A stretch of 64,000 nucleotides of DNA from Portulaca oleracea (lineage: Eukaryota; Streptophyta; Magnoliopsida; Caryophyllales; Portulacaceae). The stretch lies in assembly GCA_029582165.1 (NCBI GenBank), contig CM055874.1:3980114-4044113 (forward strand). The letters run 5' to 3'. Shown in pieces: positions 42,937 through 55,672 of the stretch. The notes under the pieces were generated by a model. The model did not search any database and was not told the DNA's origin. It saw nothing but the letters and a program-made list of their open reading frames with translations. The stretch's first letter is position 1. The number at the start of each line of letters is the position of its first letter. A program made the position numbers and the translations under genes.

Positions 42937-44778
42937 TAGTCTAGAATGGATGATTAATATAATAGAGGGGAGGGGGACATGTTCACATAGTCAGCATCCC
43001 ACTAAAGCAGTCTAAGCCTAAGGGCTAAGCCACTAACCGCGCACTAACGGATGAGAGAGAAGAAAAGAAAGAGAAAGATGTGATCAAGAAATTCGCGCCG
43101 TTGTCACATTTCCCGCCAAGCTAATCGTTGCCTGTTTTTGTTTCAACTCCCAACTAACTCCACTTTTCGCTCCATAACCAATGCATGTTACTCCCTTTCA
43201 CTCCTTCCCTTTCATATTAATGGTCATAATTATAATTTTTAATATCATTTATATCATTCTTTGATTGATAATTTCTTATCTAATATATTATTCATAGCTG
43301 TAACATTATACTTTTTAATAGTATTTTTTCGTTACAAATCTTGTGGTGGTAATTTTATATAGTAACTCATTGTATATATTAAGAAATATATGGTCAATAT
43401 TTTTGAAATTTGATTGCACAATATGGTATCTGAAACCGCTTATCTCTAACTCACCCTAACAAATTATGGTAATGTTTCTAGCTTTAAACCAGATATGGTA
43501 TCTGAAATTGCTTATCTCTAACTCGTTCTGACAAATTATGGTAATGTTTCTAACTTTAAACCAGATATGGTATTTGAAATCAGTTATCTCTAACTAATAG
43601 AATATGAATATCATGGATGAGATTTTTGATTTGCCTAGAAGTAGCGAAAACGTCCTTTGATGCTTGTATTTCTTTAAGATTATCACCCATGATATGTTAG
43701 AAGTTGAATCGAGGAAGTTTCCCTTTTATGATTGTCCATAGTCATGGAAAGGTAAAAATTTGCGTATGAATATATACAAAGTAACGACCAATATGAATAG
43801 AAAAATAACAAAGCAAACAAGACATATAACCTCATAATAATATAGAATCAAAATCAAGAACTCAGCATAAGAACAAATAGCAAAACGAGTAAATTTGTAG
43901 CCCATCAATATCTCCATATTTCTTTTTCATCATTTAAGGCAAGGTACATTAATTTCCATACTAAAACCAAATTTAAGACCCCACATTGAGAGGAAATTTG
44001 GAGCACACCCCAAAAGTCCAAACAAAAAAAAAATCAAATGAAATTCTCCTCAAGGAAATTTCCCCGCAAGATCCTTTGACAACAACCAAACTTTCCCCAT
44101 ACATGTCACAAACCACCACCACTAAACCCCAATATTATCTTCTTTATGATTGAACAAGCCACGCCAAAACTTACCCATCGAATTTGCATTATGACACATT
44201 TTATTTCCCTATTTAATTATCATAATCACAAAAGAGAAATAAAACAAAAACACTATAATCATACTCTTGGTTCCATTCATTCAATATTAATTGTCGTTTT
44301 AAATATTCCATGATCAATTTTCTTTTACCAAAGTCTCTCAAAATATACAATGACTAATTATATAGAATAGCCATTATTTCTAAATTCTAATGAAAAATAA
44401 TATGCTAAACAAAATATTATATAAGACATTATAAATTAAAGGCATTCAATCAAATGACAATAACTATTTTCAGAAATGAAATGTAAAATATTTCATTTAA
44501 TTTCAATTGATTTGAGCTCATATTTTCAATCATAATATGTACTTTGCTACACATAATCCATCCATCCTCAACCATCTGATTATTGCTTGATTGATCAGTG
44601 ATTGATTCATTCCTCCAAAATCATTAGCCCAACAATTCTTCCCCCCGCAGAAAAATCATACGCTAAGAATCTCAATCTAGGTAGTAGTAGCTCCATATTA
44701 TACCCTTCCAATGTGTTTTTTTTTTCAAAAAAGAAATTGACAATAAAAAATCGATCATATGATACGATGATCATCATC
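42937..44778. other. Intergenic DNA upstream of atpH cluster to CML36
   Basis: No coding gene is recognised. Stowaway-like fragments (TTTCATATTAATGGTCATA near 43208, CATTCAATATTAATTGTCG near 44280) lack a clear partner end. A 72-bp tandem repeat lies at 43421-43595. The final part should carry the CML36 3' UTR. Confidence 0.5.
43421..43595. repeat. 72-bp tandem repeat, about 2.4 copies
   Basis: ATATGGTATCTGAAA recurs at 43421, 43493 and 43565 with an exact 72-bp period. Shared words are TTATCTCTAACTC and ACAAATTATGGTAATGTTTC, with a few substitutions between copies. Confidence 0.9.
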
Positions 44779-45414
44779 TCATCGAGTAAGGACCATCATA
44801 CGAGCGAAGTCCTCGAAGCACACAAACCCGTCCCCATTTTTATCGACGCCGGCAATCATCCTCTTGCAGTCAGCAAAAGTGCACCGCGCGTCGCCCAACG
44901 CGCTGAGCACCGCGTGTAGCTCCTGCGCGGTGATCCTTCCGTCGTGATCGGCGTCGAAGACGTCGAACACCTCCCGGAGCTCCTCCTCTCCGTCGGCCGG
45001 ATCTTCGAACAACTTCCCGACCTTCTCGAGCTCCTCCAGGCTGATACACCCGTCGTCGTCGTCGTCGATCTCCCGGATCATCTCCGCCACCTCCTCCGCC
45101 GTGGGCGGCTGGAACTTGCCGCCGCCGATCCGCCGGAGAACGGACTCCAGCTCCACCCGCGTGATCTTCCCGTCGCCGTCGAGGTCCATCATCCTGAACG
45201 CCTCCGCGAAGTCGAACCGGAGGGTGGCCGGCGACGGAGACTCGGCGTCGGGCCAGTCGCCCGGGGCGGAGCGGAGGGATTTTCCGGCGGAGGAGTTGTC
45301 GGAGGAGGAGGAGGAGGCGGAGGAGAGGGCGAAGGAGGCGGGGGAAGACTTGGATACGGAGCGGGATTTCTTGAAGATTTGTTTGGGGTTTTTGAGGGAT
45401 TTGAGGAGCTTCAT
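44779..45414 (-). CDS. CML36: Calmodulin-like calcium sensor, CML36-like
   Basis: Calcium-sensor protein of 211 residues with four EF-hands; it would act by binding target proteins when cytosolic calcium rises. The N-terminus (1-60) is basic and Ser-rich, with no Gly2 for myristoylation. EF loops are at 77-88 (DLDGDGKITRVE), 117-128 (DDDDDGCISLEE), 154-165 (DADHDGRITAQE) and 191-202 (DKNGDGFVCFED). The last loop ends in Asp where Glu is usual, which should alter its Ca/Mg preference. The conserved Cys in RCTFADCKRMI and the GFVCF core are typical of CML35/CML36. It is intronless and sits on a sharp GC-rich island in AT-rich DNA. The start is the first ATG of the frame. In Arabidopsis CML36 neighbours PMT6, which matches this window's content. 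Confidence 0.95.
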   Translation of the reverse strand: MKLLKSLKNPKQIFKKSRSVSKSSPASFALSSASSSSSDNSSAGKSLRSAPGDWPDAESPSPATLRFDFAEAFRMMDLDGDGKITRVELESVLRRIGGGKFQPPTAEEVAEMIREIDDDDDGCISLEELEKVGKLFEDPADGEEELREVFDVFDADHDGRITAQELHAVLSALGDARCTFADCKRMIAGVDKNGDGFVCFEDFARMMVLTR

Positions 45415-45557
45415 GGCGGATGGTTATGGAGGAAGAGAGAGAAAGTAGAGAGATAAGGGGGTTTGGAGAAGGAGGAAGGAAAGAGGGGGGTTGAGTGGAG
45501 GGAAGGAGGAGGGAAGATGGGGGAGGTTAAGAAGGAGGAAAGAGAGAGAGTCGCCAT
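45411..45557 (-). promoter_or_regulatory. Possible uORF ending on the CML36 start codon
   Basis: In the CT-rich leader an ATG at 45557 opens a 48-codon frame rich in Ser, Pro, Leu and Phe. It ends at TGA 45413-45411, overlapping the CML36 start as ATGA. The ATG at 45557 has T at -3 and G at +4, a middling context. It counts only if the transcript starts upstream of 45557, which is unknown. Confidence 0.45.
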
Positions 45558-45579
45558 TGATGGAGGGGGGCACCTTCCA

Positions 45580-46250
45580 GGAAGCTTCGTGCCGTAGTAA
45601 ATGCTGTGGTTTTCAGGGATTTTATACCGTTTCCCTAGAAAATGGGAGAGTTTGAGAATTTCCCCTATTTTTCCTTTGTTTTTTCCGTTGTTAGTGACTA
45701 GTCACTACTCACTCCTACCGGATTAAATTACATTTGTTTATTTTTATTTAAATTATAATGAAAGTCTATTACATTTGATGATTTGATAAAGACATAAAAT
45801 ATACTCCGTTCCATATTAATTATCTAAAGAGAAATGATAAATGTCTTGAATAAAAAACTTGTTAAGTGTCTTGTAATGCTACAAAACCTATATATTTGTA
45901 AATTAAATTGCAAAAAAATGACATGATTGACTTCTACAACCATAATAATATATATAAATGTTATAAAATCACATTTTTATCTATATTTTTTAAAATTTAT
46001 GAAAATGCGTCCAAAATATACCCAACGGATAGGGTTCATTCATTAGGGTGTCAATTTTAATTGTTGGCGTAGCCAACATATTTCAAGCTTCTTATAATTG
46101 ATAATTAATAGTATCTGTCAAAAAAATTGAGGTTAAAAATAATAATAAATATTGATTTTATAAAAGAGAAGACATTTAAGCAGTGTCTTGGGGCAAGACA
46201 CTTATCATCACCCTTATCTAAAATGTTGACTTTGACTAAAAATTTCTTAT
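45580..46250. other. CML36 upstream region
   Basis: This is the promoter-side DNA of CML36, turning AT-rich beyond 45720. A partial Stowaway-like end (ACTCCGTTCCATATTAATTATC, near 45803) has no visible partner. No TATA box could be fixed. Confidence 0.4.
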
Positions 46251-46254
46251 AATA

Positions 46255-46511
46255 CTCCCTCCGTTCCATATTAATTGTCGTATTTGGAAATTGCGCAGTC
46301 AAATTCAAAAAATTTTGACTATAGATTTCTCAATATATATAATAAATTACTATATAAAATTACCACCATTAGATTCGTAACGAAAAATACCTTTATACAA
46401 GTATAATATTGCAATTGTTAATAACATATTATGCAATAAATTATCAATCAAAAAATGATATTGGAGACCGTGAAAGTCAAAATTATGACACTTAATATGG
46501 AACGGAGGGAG
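46255..46511. mobile_element. Stowaway-like MITE, intact reference copy
   Basis: A 257-bp element with termini CTCCCTCCGTTCCATATTAA and TTAATATGGAACGGAGGGAG, flanked by TA on both sides. It is collinear with both halves of the interrupted copy at 34954-35472 and shows what that copy looked like before the second insertion. Confidence 0.9.
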
Positions 46512-46761
46512 TATATTTTAACAAAAAATTATAAAACTATATTCTTATGATAATGTTTTTCGTTATAAATCTAATGATGGTACTTTCGTATATTAGAACA
46601 TTATATATGTTGAAAAATTAATGACGTCTCAGGATAATTAATATGAAATGGAATGAGTAACAATAATGATTCTTTTTAATAAAGGAAAATAAAAAAAAAC
46701 TGCTAGATGACTCTTCTTTCAAAGGTTCTACTTAAAGCATTCTTGAGACTCAAATGCAATC

Positions 46762-47046
46762 AAACCCTCTTTTTTTGCGTGGTATCATACCGCATCTTTC
46801 ACAATTTGTCACACCAACGACAAACCATTATATATTGTCATACCACACCACACTTTATCACAACAACCACAATTTTCTTTCTCATCACTTTCTCTTACTT
46901 TTCGCTTTTATCTTTCCTCACTTACCACATCAATCATTCCCGTTACAAATTTTACCACACTATATCATATCATATCATATCATATCACATTTTATCATAC
47001 CATATCGTTATCACGCTTTACCTACCGCAGAAAAGAACAATGTCCA
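46762..47046. mobile_element. Degenerate MITE of the GTTCTTTT family
   Basis: The left side has TTTTTTTGCGTGGTATCATACCGC and the right side TACCGCAGAAAAGAACAATG. The interior has ACCACACCACAC and a run of ATCAT pentamers (CATATCATATCATATC, 46965-46990). The borders are approximate. Confidence 0.6.
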
Positions 47047-47263
47047 AAGACAACTATCTATAAAAACTAGTATTAAGAACAACATTTTGAATATAAAAAA
47101 AAAACCATGTGTTGTCAGTCTATCTGTATCTTTAGTCCTTTGACGAAAGATATGAGAGACACGAACCTCATTACAAATTTTCATATATTCTCGAATATAT
47201 AGGACTAACGTAAAAATCTCCCAAAACACATGCAACGTACCCTTAACTGCATGAATGAGAACT

Positions 47264-47529
47264 CAATCATATTCTTTTATACGGCTGGCTGGCTGGCTGC
47301 GGTGCCACAACTCACCGCATTTTGCCACAACCCACCACTATATACCAATCCACCATAATTTACCACAACCCACCACAATTTCATCTCACTTTTTCCAATT
47401 ACTTTTTCACATTTACCAATACAATTTACAATTATAAAAACAAAACTCACCGCAACTTACTAATAACCCACCACAATTCCACCACACCATGCCGCGTCAT
47501 ACTGTAGCTAACCATAAAACAACAGGGCC
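47264..47529. mobile_element. Degenerate MITE of the GTTCTTTT family
   Basis: The left side ATTCTTTTATACGGCTGG and right side AACCATAAAACAACAGGGCC enclose repeated CCACAACCCACCAC words. Borders are approximate and no target duplication is seen. Confidence 0.6.
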
Positions 47530-49749
47530 TATCAACCAAATATTTATTTAAACATACTTTAGCAAGACTATTAAACAAGCTGCTATAGCCATGAAAGGTG
47601 ACATCAACAGCAAATGGAGTGGACATACACTCATTTAGTGCTTGCAAAGCAACTAGTGTTATAGTACAAACAAGTAAGTGGTTATTCTTCTTGCAATTTG
47701 TAACATATATCCAGCCAATAATGTCACTATCTATGCATCAACAGATATTCTTTTTGGTCAAACCTTTGGGTACCTTGATTCCCACAATGCATGGCTTGGA
47801 TCAAATTCTAAGAATAAAAATCTTATCTTAAAAATTGAATCACAATAGTGTAGCATTACAGAGGCTTTTTCTGTCTATAAAGTTTGAGGATAAAATTAAT
47901 CAAGCTAAAGTTTATAATTGTTAAAATTATCATAAAATTATCACGTAACCAACAAAAATTATAAATATGTCATTCGGAGTACACTAGCAAGATAGATATA
48001 GAAGTTTTCTAAAAATAAATTAGACATTTTCTAACATGACACGGTTGTTCTTTTGCGTGGTTTGTTAAAAATAATTAACTATATCTAACCACAATAATCA
48101 CATTTTTCTTTTGTGTGAAATTGAATGTATGCATTCCTTCATTTTTAGTGAATATTTGTTAAGATTTTAATTATAATAGAACTTTTTTTTTGTTATATGC
48201 CAAATGTACTAGAATGAAGAATCTTATGATGCCCGCCCAAGATTCTACGATTCAAATTCTAGCTACACTCATTGATCTTACCTAAAATCTCGATTTTGAC
48301 AACCTTGTCTGTCATATGATTCATTGAATTCTGGTTTGAAAGTCACCTTGCAAATCAATTTTTAAAAATACAAAGAGAGTACCAAAAAATTTTAAAATTG
48401 TGGGGTGTCTTTTGAATTAGTTTTTCAAAACTTACATTACCTTCCAACTCTTTTAAAATTTTTGTATAATATATATATCATGGTCCCGTACTTCCTTTTA
48501 TTAGAGTTTAAAATTTTATTAAAAATATTTGATAATTTGATAAATAAAAAAGAGTTGAGGTTGTAGAGGAATAGGAGTAGACTTTTTTTCTAAAAAAAAT
48601 TGACAAATGATGATGAAGGAACGAATGAAGGTTCCATAAAAAATAAAAAATAAAAAAAGGGGGAACGAATGAAGGTAGGTATACACGTGGATGGTGGGTA
48701 GTAATTTGTGGAATTTGATTCTCCGTCTGTGAGATCTCCTCCATACAAAATTTCTTTGTAATTTCATGCAATTTTTGATTGTTGATTTATATCATATGCA
48801 TTTGTCATTTTTATTATGAAGTTTTGTCACAATTTCTGTCTGATTATTGAAGATAATAACAAGTAATGTAATTTTTTTGATTGAGAAGTGAGAACACCTA
48901 ATGTAATGAGTGTGACGTGTTTCCTCTTTTTATTATATTTATTGTTTATTAAATATTTTGTAGGCTACTACTTTAAATTATTCTTTTTTAATTGATAATT
49001 TTTTATATAAAGTTTTATTGAATATTGATAATTATATTTAAATAATATTATTCATTATGAAGTTGGTTAGTGTTGAAAAATGAATAATTAAAATTTCAAA
49101 ATTTAACTAACATATAAATCAAAGGAACATACAAATTGGGAAGGCGGGTACGGTGTATTCCGTCGAAAGTATATTTAGACTAAAGGGCTAATATATGTCG
49201 ACACTAATCACTAATAAGTGTTCTAAAATCCTTCATATTCATATGAAGATATCAAGTATTAAACTTCTTAATTATTTTAATTTTGATCTTATGTAATTGT
49301 ATTTACCTTTGCTTTATTTATTATATTTTTGTTTGAATATAAAATTATGTATATCAAATTATCAACCATGCATGTATCATGCTTAATGAATCCCAATTAT
49401 ATTATACAGTTCTCTGCGTACTATTTTTTTTTATAACAAAGTTCATCATATAAAAAAATTAATTATTTCTTTTCATTTTACAAAAGTCTTAATTAAGTGA
49501 ATTCCCTTGTCATTTTCATTTGTCAATAGCGACAAAGTAAATGCGATGTCGACTATGAAGCAATGAAAATAAAATAGTAGGGAAAATTAAATATGTGACG
49601 TCGGTTACTTAATTTATATTTTATATTCTATAAAAAAATTATATTTTATAGGTCAACGAGTGTTAACAAATGAAGTTTCTGTGCAATTTTCCACGATGCG
49701 TAACACCAATTAAAGCTAGGTAGTACAGTGTTCTTTGAATGAAATTTTA

Positions 49750-50014
49750 GGTCTCATCCATTACATTTATATGGTTAGTTGCGGAGTGGCAATGGTGCGA
49801 TGAAATTTATAAAAATGTGGTGAGTTGTGGTGAAAGTTATGATAGATGGGTAAGTTAAGAAAAAATGTGAAAAGTAGAGGAGAAAAGTGAGGAGAGAGAA
49901 AAATGAAAAGATATATTAATAATGATTGTGGTGTGATATGGTGAAGCGTGGTGCAAAATTAAAAAGTGCGGTGTAATGTGGTACTACATCGTAACCTACC
50001 GCATAAAAGAACGG
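49750..50014. mobile_element. Degenerate MITE of the GTTCTTTT family
   Basis: The right end GCATAAAAGAACGG precedes TAA. The left end after TTA is GGTCTCATCCATTACATTTA, more diverged. The interior carries GTGGTGAGTTGTGGTG and GAGGAGAGAGAAAAATG, which is the family interior in reverse orientation. Confidence 0.6.
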
Positions 50015-51984
50015 TAAATTAGTCAATAAGGGGGCATGAATTTAATTGAAAATAACTTTTAAATCGGAATTATTATATGTTCCTTGGTTCTTTCAATTTC
50101 TTATTTTATATTAACCTGGAATTACCATTGATCAACTTAATTAAAATGTAAACCTTTTTGTTCTATTGTTTTTCCAAACAATTTCTCATTTTTAAAAGTT
50201 TTTTTTTTCTTTTGGCCTTTCAAAAGATCTTCTTTAGTTCGTCGGAATTAGCCTTTTCACACTTTTTTACAAAGAGAGGAGACTGATTACATCTAGACCC
50301 CTCTTAAACGCCGCATTAACAGAACTATATTAAGATATACTGTTGATGTATTTTTCCGATTCACAAGGTTGGAACCTCAAACCTTGTTACATAAAATAAA
50401 ATAAGTGTCAAAATCACTTGATTTTTGATATCATCAATACAATATATAATATACATAATTATCAATTACTAATTAGATTAATATATTTATTAATATACTT
50501 AACTCTATTTAGGCAGTGTATGTCAGTATGTGCAATCACCGTCAAATTAAATAAGTGAAATTTGATAATTTTCACTACGCTATAATATATACCATGTTAA
50601 AACAAAATGACTAGATTCTATGTAACATCGGAAGACAACAATTTAAAAAAAAATGTAACATATTAAGACCTTATATAATTAAATATGTTTTGATAAGACA
50701 AAAAATGATAATCCATATAATAAACCCAAATTAAATCTTGTAAAAGCAGTATATATTTATAATGGAAAAAGAATCTGTTTAATGATTGGCATACATAAAT
50801 ACATGTTTAATTTATACGTTAGGTACTCAGGTGTAGCAAAATTAGTGCAATATTCATTTCATGGGACTTTGATGCATGAATTTGTTTGGTTAGCAAATTA
50901 AATTAAGAAATGAATCATGTCAAATAAATCACCTGATTAATATTCCAGTTTTGGATTTTATTACTCGTTGGTCAAATAAATATGAGCATTTGACAATTTG
51001 TATGATGCATGAATATCTTTTCAATAATTATATGCAATTTATTTCTGGAATTATTTTATAATTATATATCAATTTAAATATTAAAAATTAATAAAAAATT
51101 GTACAACAGTTATACATACAATCATTATTTATATATTTTCATTGTCCAAATTATCTCAGGAATTAATTGGAAAACATGGTAGTTGAAGCATAAAAAAGTC
51201 CATATCACTCACAATATTCTTGTTTCATAATAAACATTTCATGTAAAAAAGTTAAAATTTTGTTTAGTTTTAATATAGTTTAGGAAATATATATGTTTAA
51301 GCATTTGATTACTAAATTAAAAGAAAATTAAATTTTAAATCTTTGTTTATCGATTTTGCAAACTTAAAATAATATAAAATTAGTCATACAATAGATCAAT
51401 CTTAAAATCGTTAATAAATAATTTTTCTCTATCTGTATTTATAAAAAAAATGATGTTTGCTTGAAGAAAAATGTTACAATAACAATGCTAAATTTATTTT
51501 CTTTTTATTTTGTAATTTTAGTAAAATATAACATAAGAATTGCGTGAAAGATTTTTATTTAAAAAGATTATCTATTGATTGTAAATATCTTATAGATTAT
51601 TCTATCTTTTTAATTTTATTAAAAATATAATTTATTAATTCTAAATCACTCACAATGTATTCAATTAGGTAGAGTTATGATAATTAAGTTATAGTAATCT
51701 TTGTTTAAAGAGCAATATTTACGTTTATAGTTAACCATTTTGGTTTGGAGGTAGCTTTGGACTACCCAAATCTTCAAAATTTTGGCAGCTTTTAAGTATA
51801 ATTTTTTTTAGGTAGCTTCATTTGACTATATTTATAGATATGAAAATAAATTCAAAAAATATGTGCTATTACTTTGTCTTAGTTACAAAGGAAACAAAGG
51901 GAAAAAGTAATTTATTTTATTAGTCGATTTGAAGAAACATAAACACCCCTATATATATATTTCCTTTTAAACTTTCTCAACTTT

Positions 51985-52100
51985 ACTTTATATTTCTATA
52001 TTTCTGCAAGAAACTACTTCTAGTGCTCGAACTCGTGACCTCACAATCACACGACAAAAGTTCAACCGTTGCAACTAACTCCCAATCTAATAGATAATTG
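51985..52100 (-). mobile_element. Au-like SINE head, degenerate
   Basis: On the minus strand: TTAGTTGCAACGGTTGAAC (A-box-like), then GAGGTCACGAGTTCGAGCAC (B-box-like) and TTTCTTGCAGAAATATAG. This order resembles the Au SINE family found in many plants (GGTCACGRGTTCGAG, then CTTGCAGAAATG). The 3' half is missing or unrecognisable. Confidence 0.5.
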
Positions 52101-52519
52101 TGTTTATGAAAAATTCAGTAAGACTTTTAAAATATGCCTAAAGACGTTTTTCGCACTGTAAACTACCAACAACTCAATTTTACCCAATTTTACCAACATT
52201 TTACATACTTATCGAAAATAATAGAGGCTAACAATGAGTATATTTCATCTTGGGGAGCGGACATAGATAAAAGAGACAAAAAAAATTTTATACTTAGGAC
52301 ATGTTCTTTGTAAGGGTAAACTAATCACTAACCTTTTTCTATTTACTTCTTCCAATTATAATTTTTCTACCTTTTCTACCTATATAAGTGTACATAATTT
52401 TTCTACTTACTCTAGTATTTTTCTACATAAGCTACCCAAACCTACTCAAACCTAATCCAATTTCTACATTCCCATCAAAAGAAAAGAGCCTTAATTAATT
52501 TCAAAAATAATATGGATCA

Positions 52520-52668
52520 TAAAATATGGTATAATATTAATTAAAATGTAATCGTATATATGTGGTAATTTCATAAATTTCAATGCAGATGTAATGACAT
52601 CTACATTAAAATTTATGAAATTACCATATACAATTGTATTTTAATTAATATTATATGTATGGTAATAT
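52520..52668. repeat. Short palindromic foldback, about 148 bp
   Basis: Arm words ATAATATTAATTAAAATGTA and GGTAATTTCATAAATTTCAATG are repeated inverted around a small centre (TGCAGATGTAATGACATCTACA). It is very AT-rich. It could be a MITE, but no target duplication was found. Confidence 0.75.
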
Positions 52669-53333
52669 TGTACCTTCAATCTACATTTATTTATTTATTT
52701 TTGAATGCCATATCTATATATAATTATACATTGTGAAAATATAGAATTAATTAAGCATGGTCATAAAATGGAAGTATAATTTTAGTTCTTGATTGCATAT
52801 GCGTGTTGCAGTTGATTATTCCATATGTTGAACACTAATGAACCAATTTAATTACGTAACTTAATTAGATTAAAACAGTGATTATTTTCTCCATGTCCAC
52901 ATATAAGGTTGAAAATGTGAGTTCTAATTGATTAAGAGAAGAAAGCAACATAAAGTGAATATGATTGGGACATTTCAAACCTATTTATCATCAATACTCA
53001 CCAAGTAATTATGCTAACTAACTAACTATGCTGGTATGAAAGAAATTCTGCAACCCTTTTTAATTGCATGTTCACATAATTAAATTTTTTGTCTTTGTTA
53101 TCTGTTGCTTTACATTCTTAATATAAAATTTATCAATGTTACTTTTAATAATTAACCTTCAAAATTACTTTCTAATTGTGATTAATGGGGAATTTGGTCA
53201 ATTTTTTGCCCCTAATCAACATTATAAAATGAGAAATTGCATTGGTATTATTACCTATCCTCCCTATATGTCACTTAATTAGCTAGGGACGGAGGTAATA
53301 TTAAATTTGCATGGTTAGTTGTGCAGAGATATA

Positions 53334-53628
53334 CTCCCTCCGTTCCATATTAATTGACACATTTAAAAAAATTTCACATACCAAGGTTTAACTAAAAAAA
53401 CTACCTTCATACTTAAATGATACTATTTTCCAAGTTGTTTTTTCGGATATCAAGGTGTAGGTAGTGAGAGAATGTGAGTAGGAGTAGTTATTATTGTTTG
53501 GAAAAGTAAAAAGTTAACATAATTATTAAAGTTAAATAATTAAATTAAGTATCGGGAAATGAAAAGTGACAATTATTTTGGAACAAAAAAAGTTAGTTTA
53601 AGTGTCAATTAATATGGAACGGAGGGAG
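53334..53628. mobile_element. Stowaway-like MITE
   Basis: Termini CTCCCTCCGTTCCATATTAA and TTAATATGGAACGGAGGGAG are perfect inverted copies, flanked by TA. It is 295 bp. The interior differs from the 46255 copy (GACACATTT / AAGTGTCAATT), so it is a separate subfamily. Confidence 0.88.
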
Positions 53629-54332
53629 TATATTCATTCTGTCTCAAAATTATAGTTTATCTTCAATTGAGAGAATATACCTTTTAGTTACTAATTACGT
53701 GTATTTACCAAACATATGGTAGTCTAATATATATTGTAATTGGTTACCACGCCACAATCAATATATAGTTTAAGCACCATACCAAAATTTAAACTTTGGT
53801 GAAAGCACTAAATTTTCTAAGCATGAAAATTGTAGATTTGGTAGGTTACATTTGTCATGATCAATTTTCTTATTCATTTCTTACATCTAACTTATAATTT
53901 ATAAGTTTGATGACGGCTATTAACTATTGTACCCCTTAAATTGGTGGCGAATGTGGCGCAACTGTTTGTATCTTTTCGTTATTTTGGGTTTTGTTTTGCT
54001 GTCTTCTTTTGTTGTTTTGTTGTCTTCTTTTACTGTTTTATGTAACATTTTTCTATGCAAATTTTAGCATTTTTTTTACTTTCAACATTTGAAAAAAAAA
54101 AGTTAAGACTCAATAACTATGAGGTTTCCTAGTCTTTTTTTATTCCTAATTAACCCCATATTTTTCATTAATATATTCAAAAAAAAGTGTGATAGAAATT
54201 ACCTTACTCCCTTTGTACGTTCCATATTATTTATCTCTTAGTGTCAACTATTACTCAAATGTCATTGTCTGATTGATAATTTTTTATATGATAGCTTATT
54301 AATAGTTGGAATATGATATTTGTAGGGTAGTA

Positions 54333-54548
54333 CTATCTCCATCCCAAATTAATTGACACTTTTGACTAAATTTTGACTGTTAATTACTTAAAAATTACAA
54401 TGAGTTACAATATAAAATTATCTTCATTAGAAAGATACTTTACTAAAAATTACAATGGAGGTAATTTCATATTGTTACCCATTGTAGTTTGTGAATAATT
54501 AACGGTCAAAATTTAGTCAAAGTATCAATTAATTTGGAAAGAAGAGAG
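54333..54548. mobile_element. Stowaway-like MITE, diverged
   Basis: Termini CTATCTCCATCCCAAATTAA and TTAATTTGGAAAGAAGAGAG are flanked by TA. The arms are nearly palindromic (AATTTTGACTGTTAATTA against TAATTAACGGTCAAAATTT). It is 216 bp. A relic of the same type follows near 54880-55075. Confidence 0.75.
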
Positions 54549-55140
54549 TATTTCTCACATCGAATTTAATGATATTACTTTATACATAATAAATCATTAT
54601 ACATTGAGAAATTTATATTCAGAACTTTAAAGTTTGATTGCACAATTTTTAAAGAAGATAAATATAAAATGGATGGATTATCAAATAAATAAAAGTATAC
54701 CTAAGAACTTATGCAATTGAAAACATTAAAGTGAGGTGGGGGACATAAACCATACATATAAGTATATAACGTATGTTTGTGTCTCTCGGCTCACCATCAT
54801 TCTCGCCAAAATGAGTGGGCGAGAAAGCCGATCATTAATGTGTATGGAGGAGTTCTAGCAAGCAAACCCCACATTCTTAAAATATTTATCAATTTGATTA
54901 AATTTTAATCATTAATTATTTATAAATTATAATGATTTTATAATATAATATGAAATTGTCTTCATTAAAAAGATACTTTACTAAAAATTACAATGAAGTT
55001 AACTTTATATGATAACTCATTGTTATTTGTGAATAATCAACAGTCAAAATTTAGTTAAAGTGACGAATATTTTGCGATAAAAGTAGCAATAATCATTTTT
55101 GAGACATTGCACAATAATTTCCAAGAGAAAATGCAACATA

Positions 55141-55381
55141 CTCCATCTATTTCATGTTACTTCATTGCCATCTTGTTGGTCTTACAATAATGGTGTCATC
55201 ATTTTTAATGTTTATTTTTGACTGATAATATATGTTTTTGGATGCTATTTTTTATGACGAATTTAATGGTGGTAATTCTTTTTATGAAGAATCATTATAT
55301 ATATTGAGAAGTTGATGGTAATATTTTAAAATTTTGACTGACACGATTTTCAGTACGACAAATAATATGGAACAGAGAGAG
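55141..55381. mobile_element. Stowaway-like MITE, diverged
   Basis: It starts CTCCATCTATTTCATGTTAC and ends AATAATATGGAACAGAGAGAG, flanked by TA. It is 241 bp with no coding content. Confidence 0.7.
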
Positions 55382-55672
55382 TATAACTTATGTTCCAATT
55401 TAATCATCACCCTAACTAACTTCAGGAATTCTATGTATCTTGAAAATTTTTGTTACTTACCAATGTTGTCGTTGCAGTGATTGAGAATGATGAATTGATG
55501 ATAGTTCTTGGAATTATAAAAGTTAAAAAATAAATATCTCTTAAAAGTAAAAAGGAAACGATAGTAATTAAAATTGTAAAAGTGACAAATAAATTAGGTT
55601 AGACAAATATTTTGAGATGAAAATAATACTATATTTCCCTTTAGAAAAATAATGCTTCTGCTGTCCTTTGAG

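Noticed and set aside
44944..45456. Plus-strand frames of 115-170 residues opposite CML36
   Set aside because: Shadows of the GC-rich EF-hand gene, whose minus-strand reading is unambiguous.
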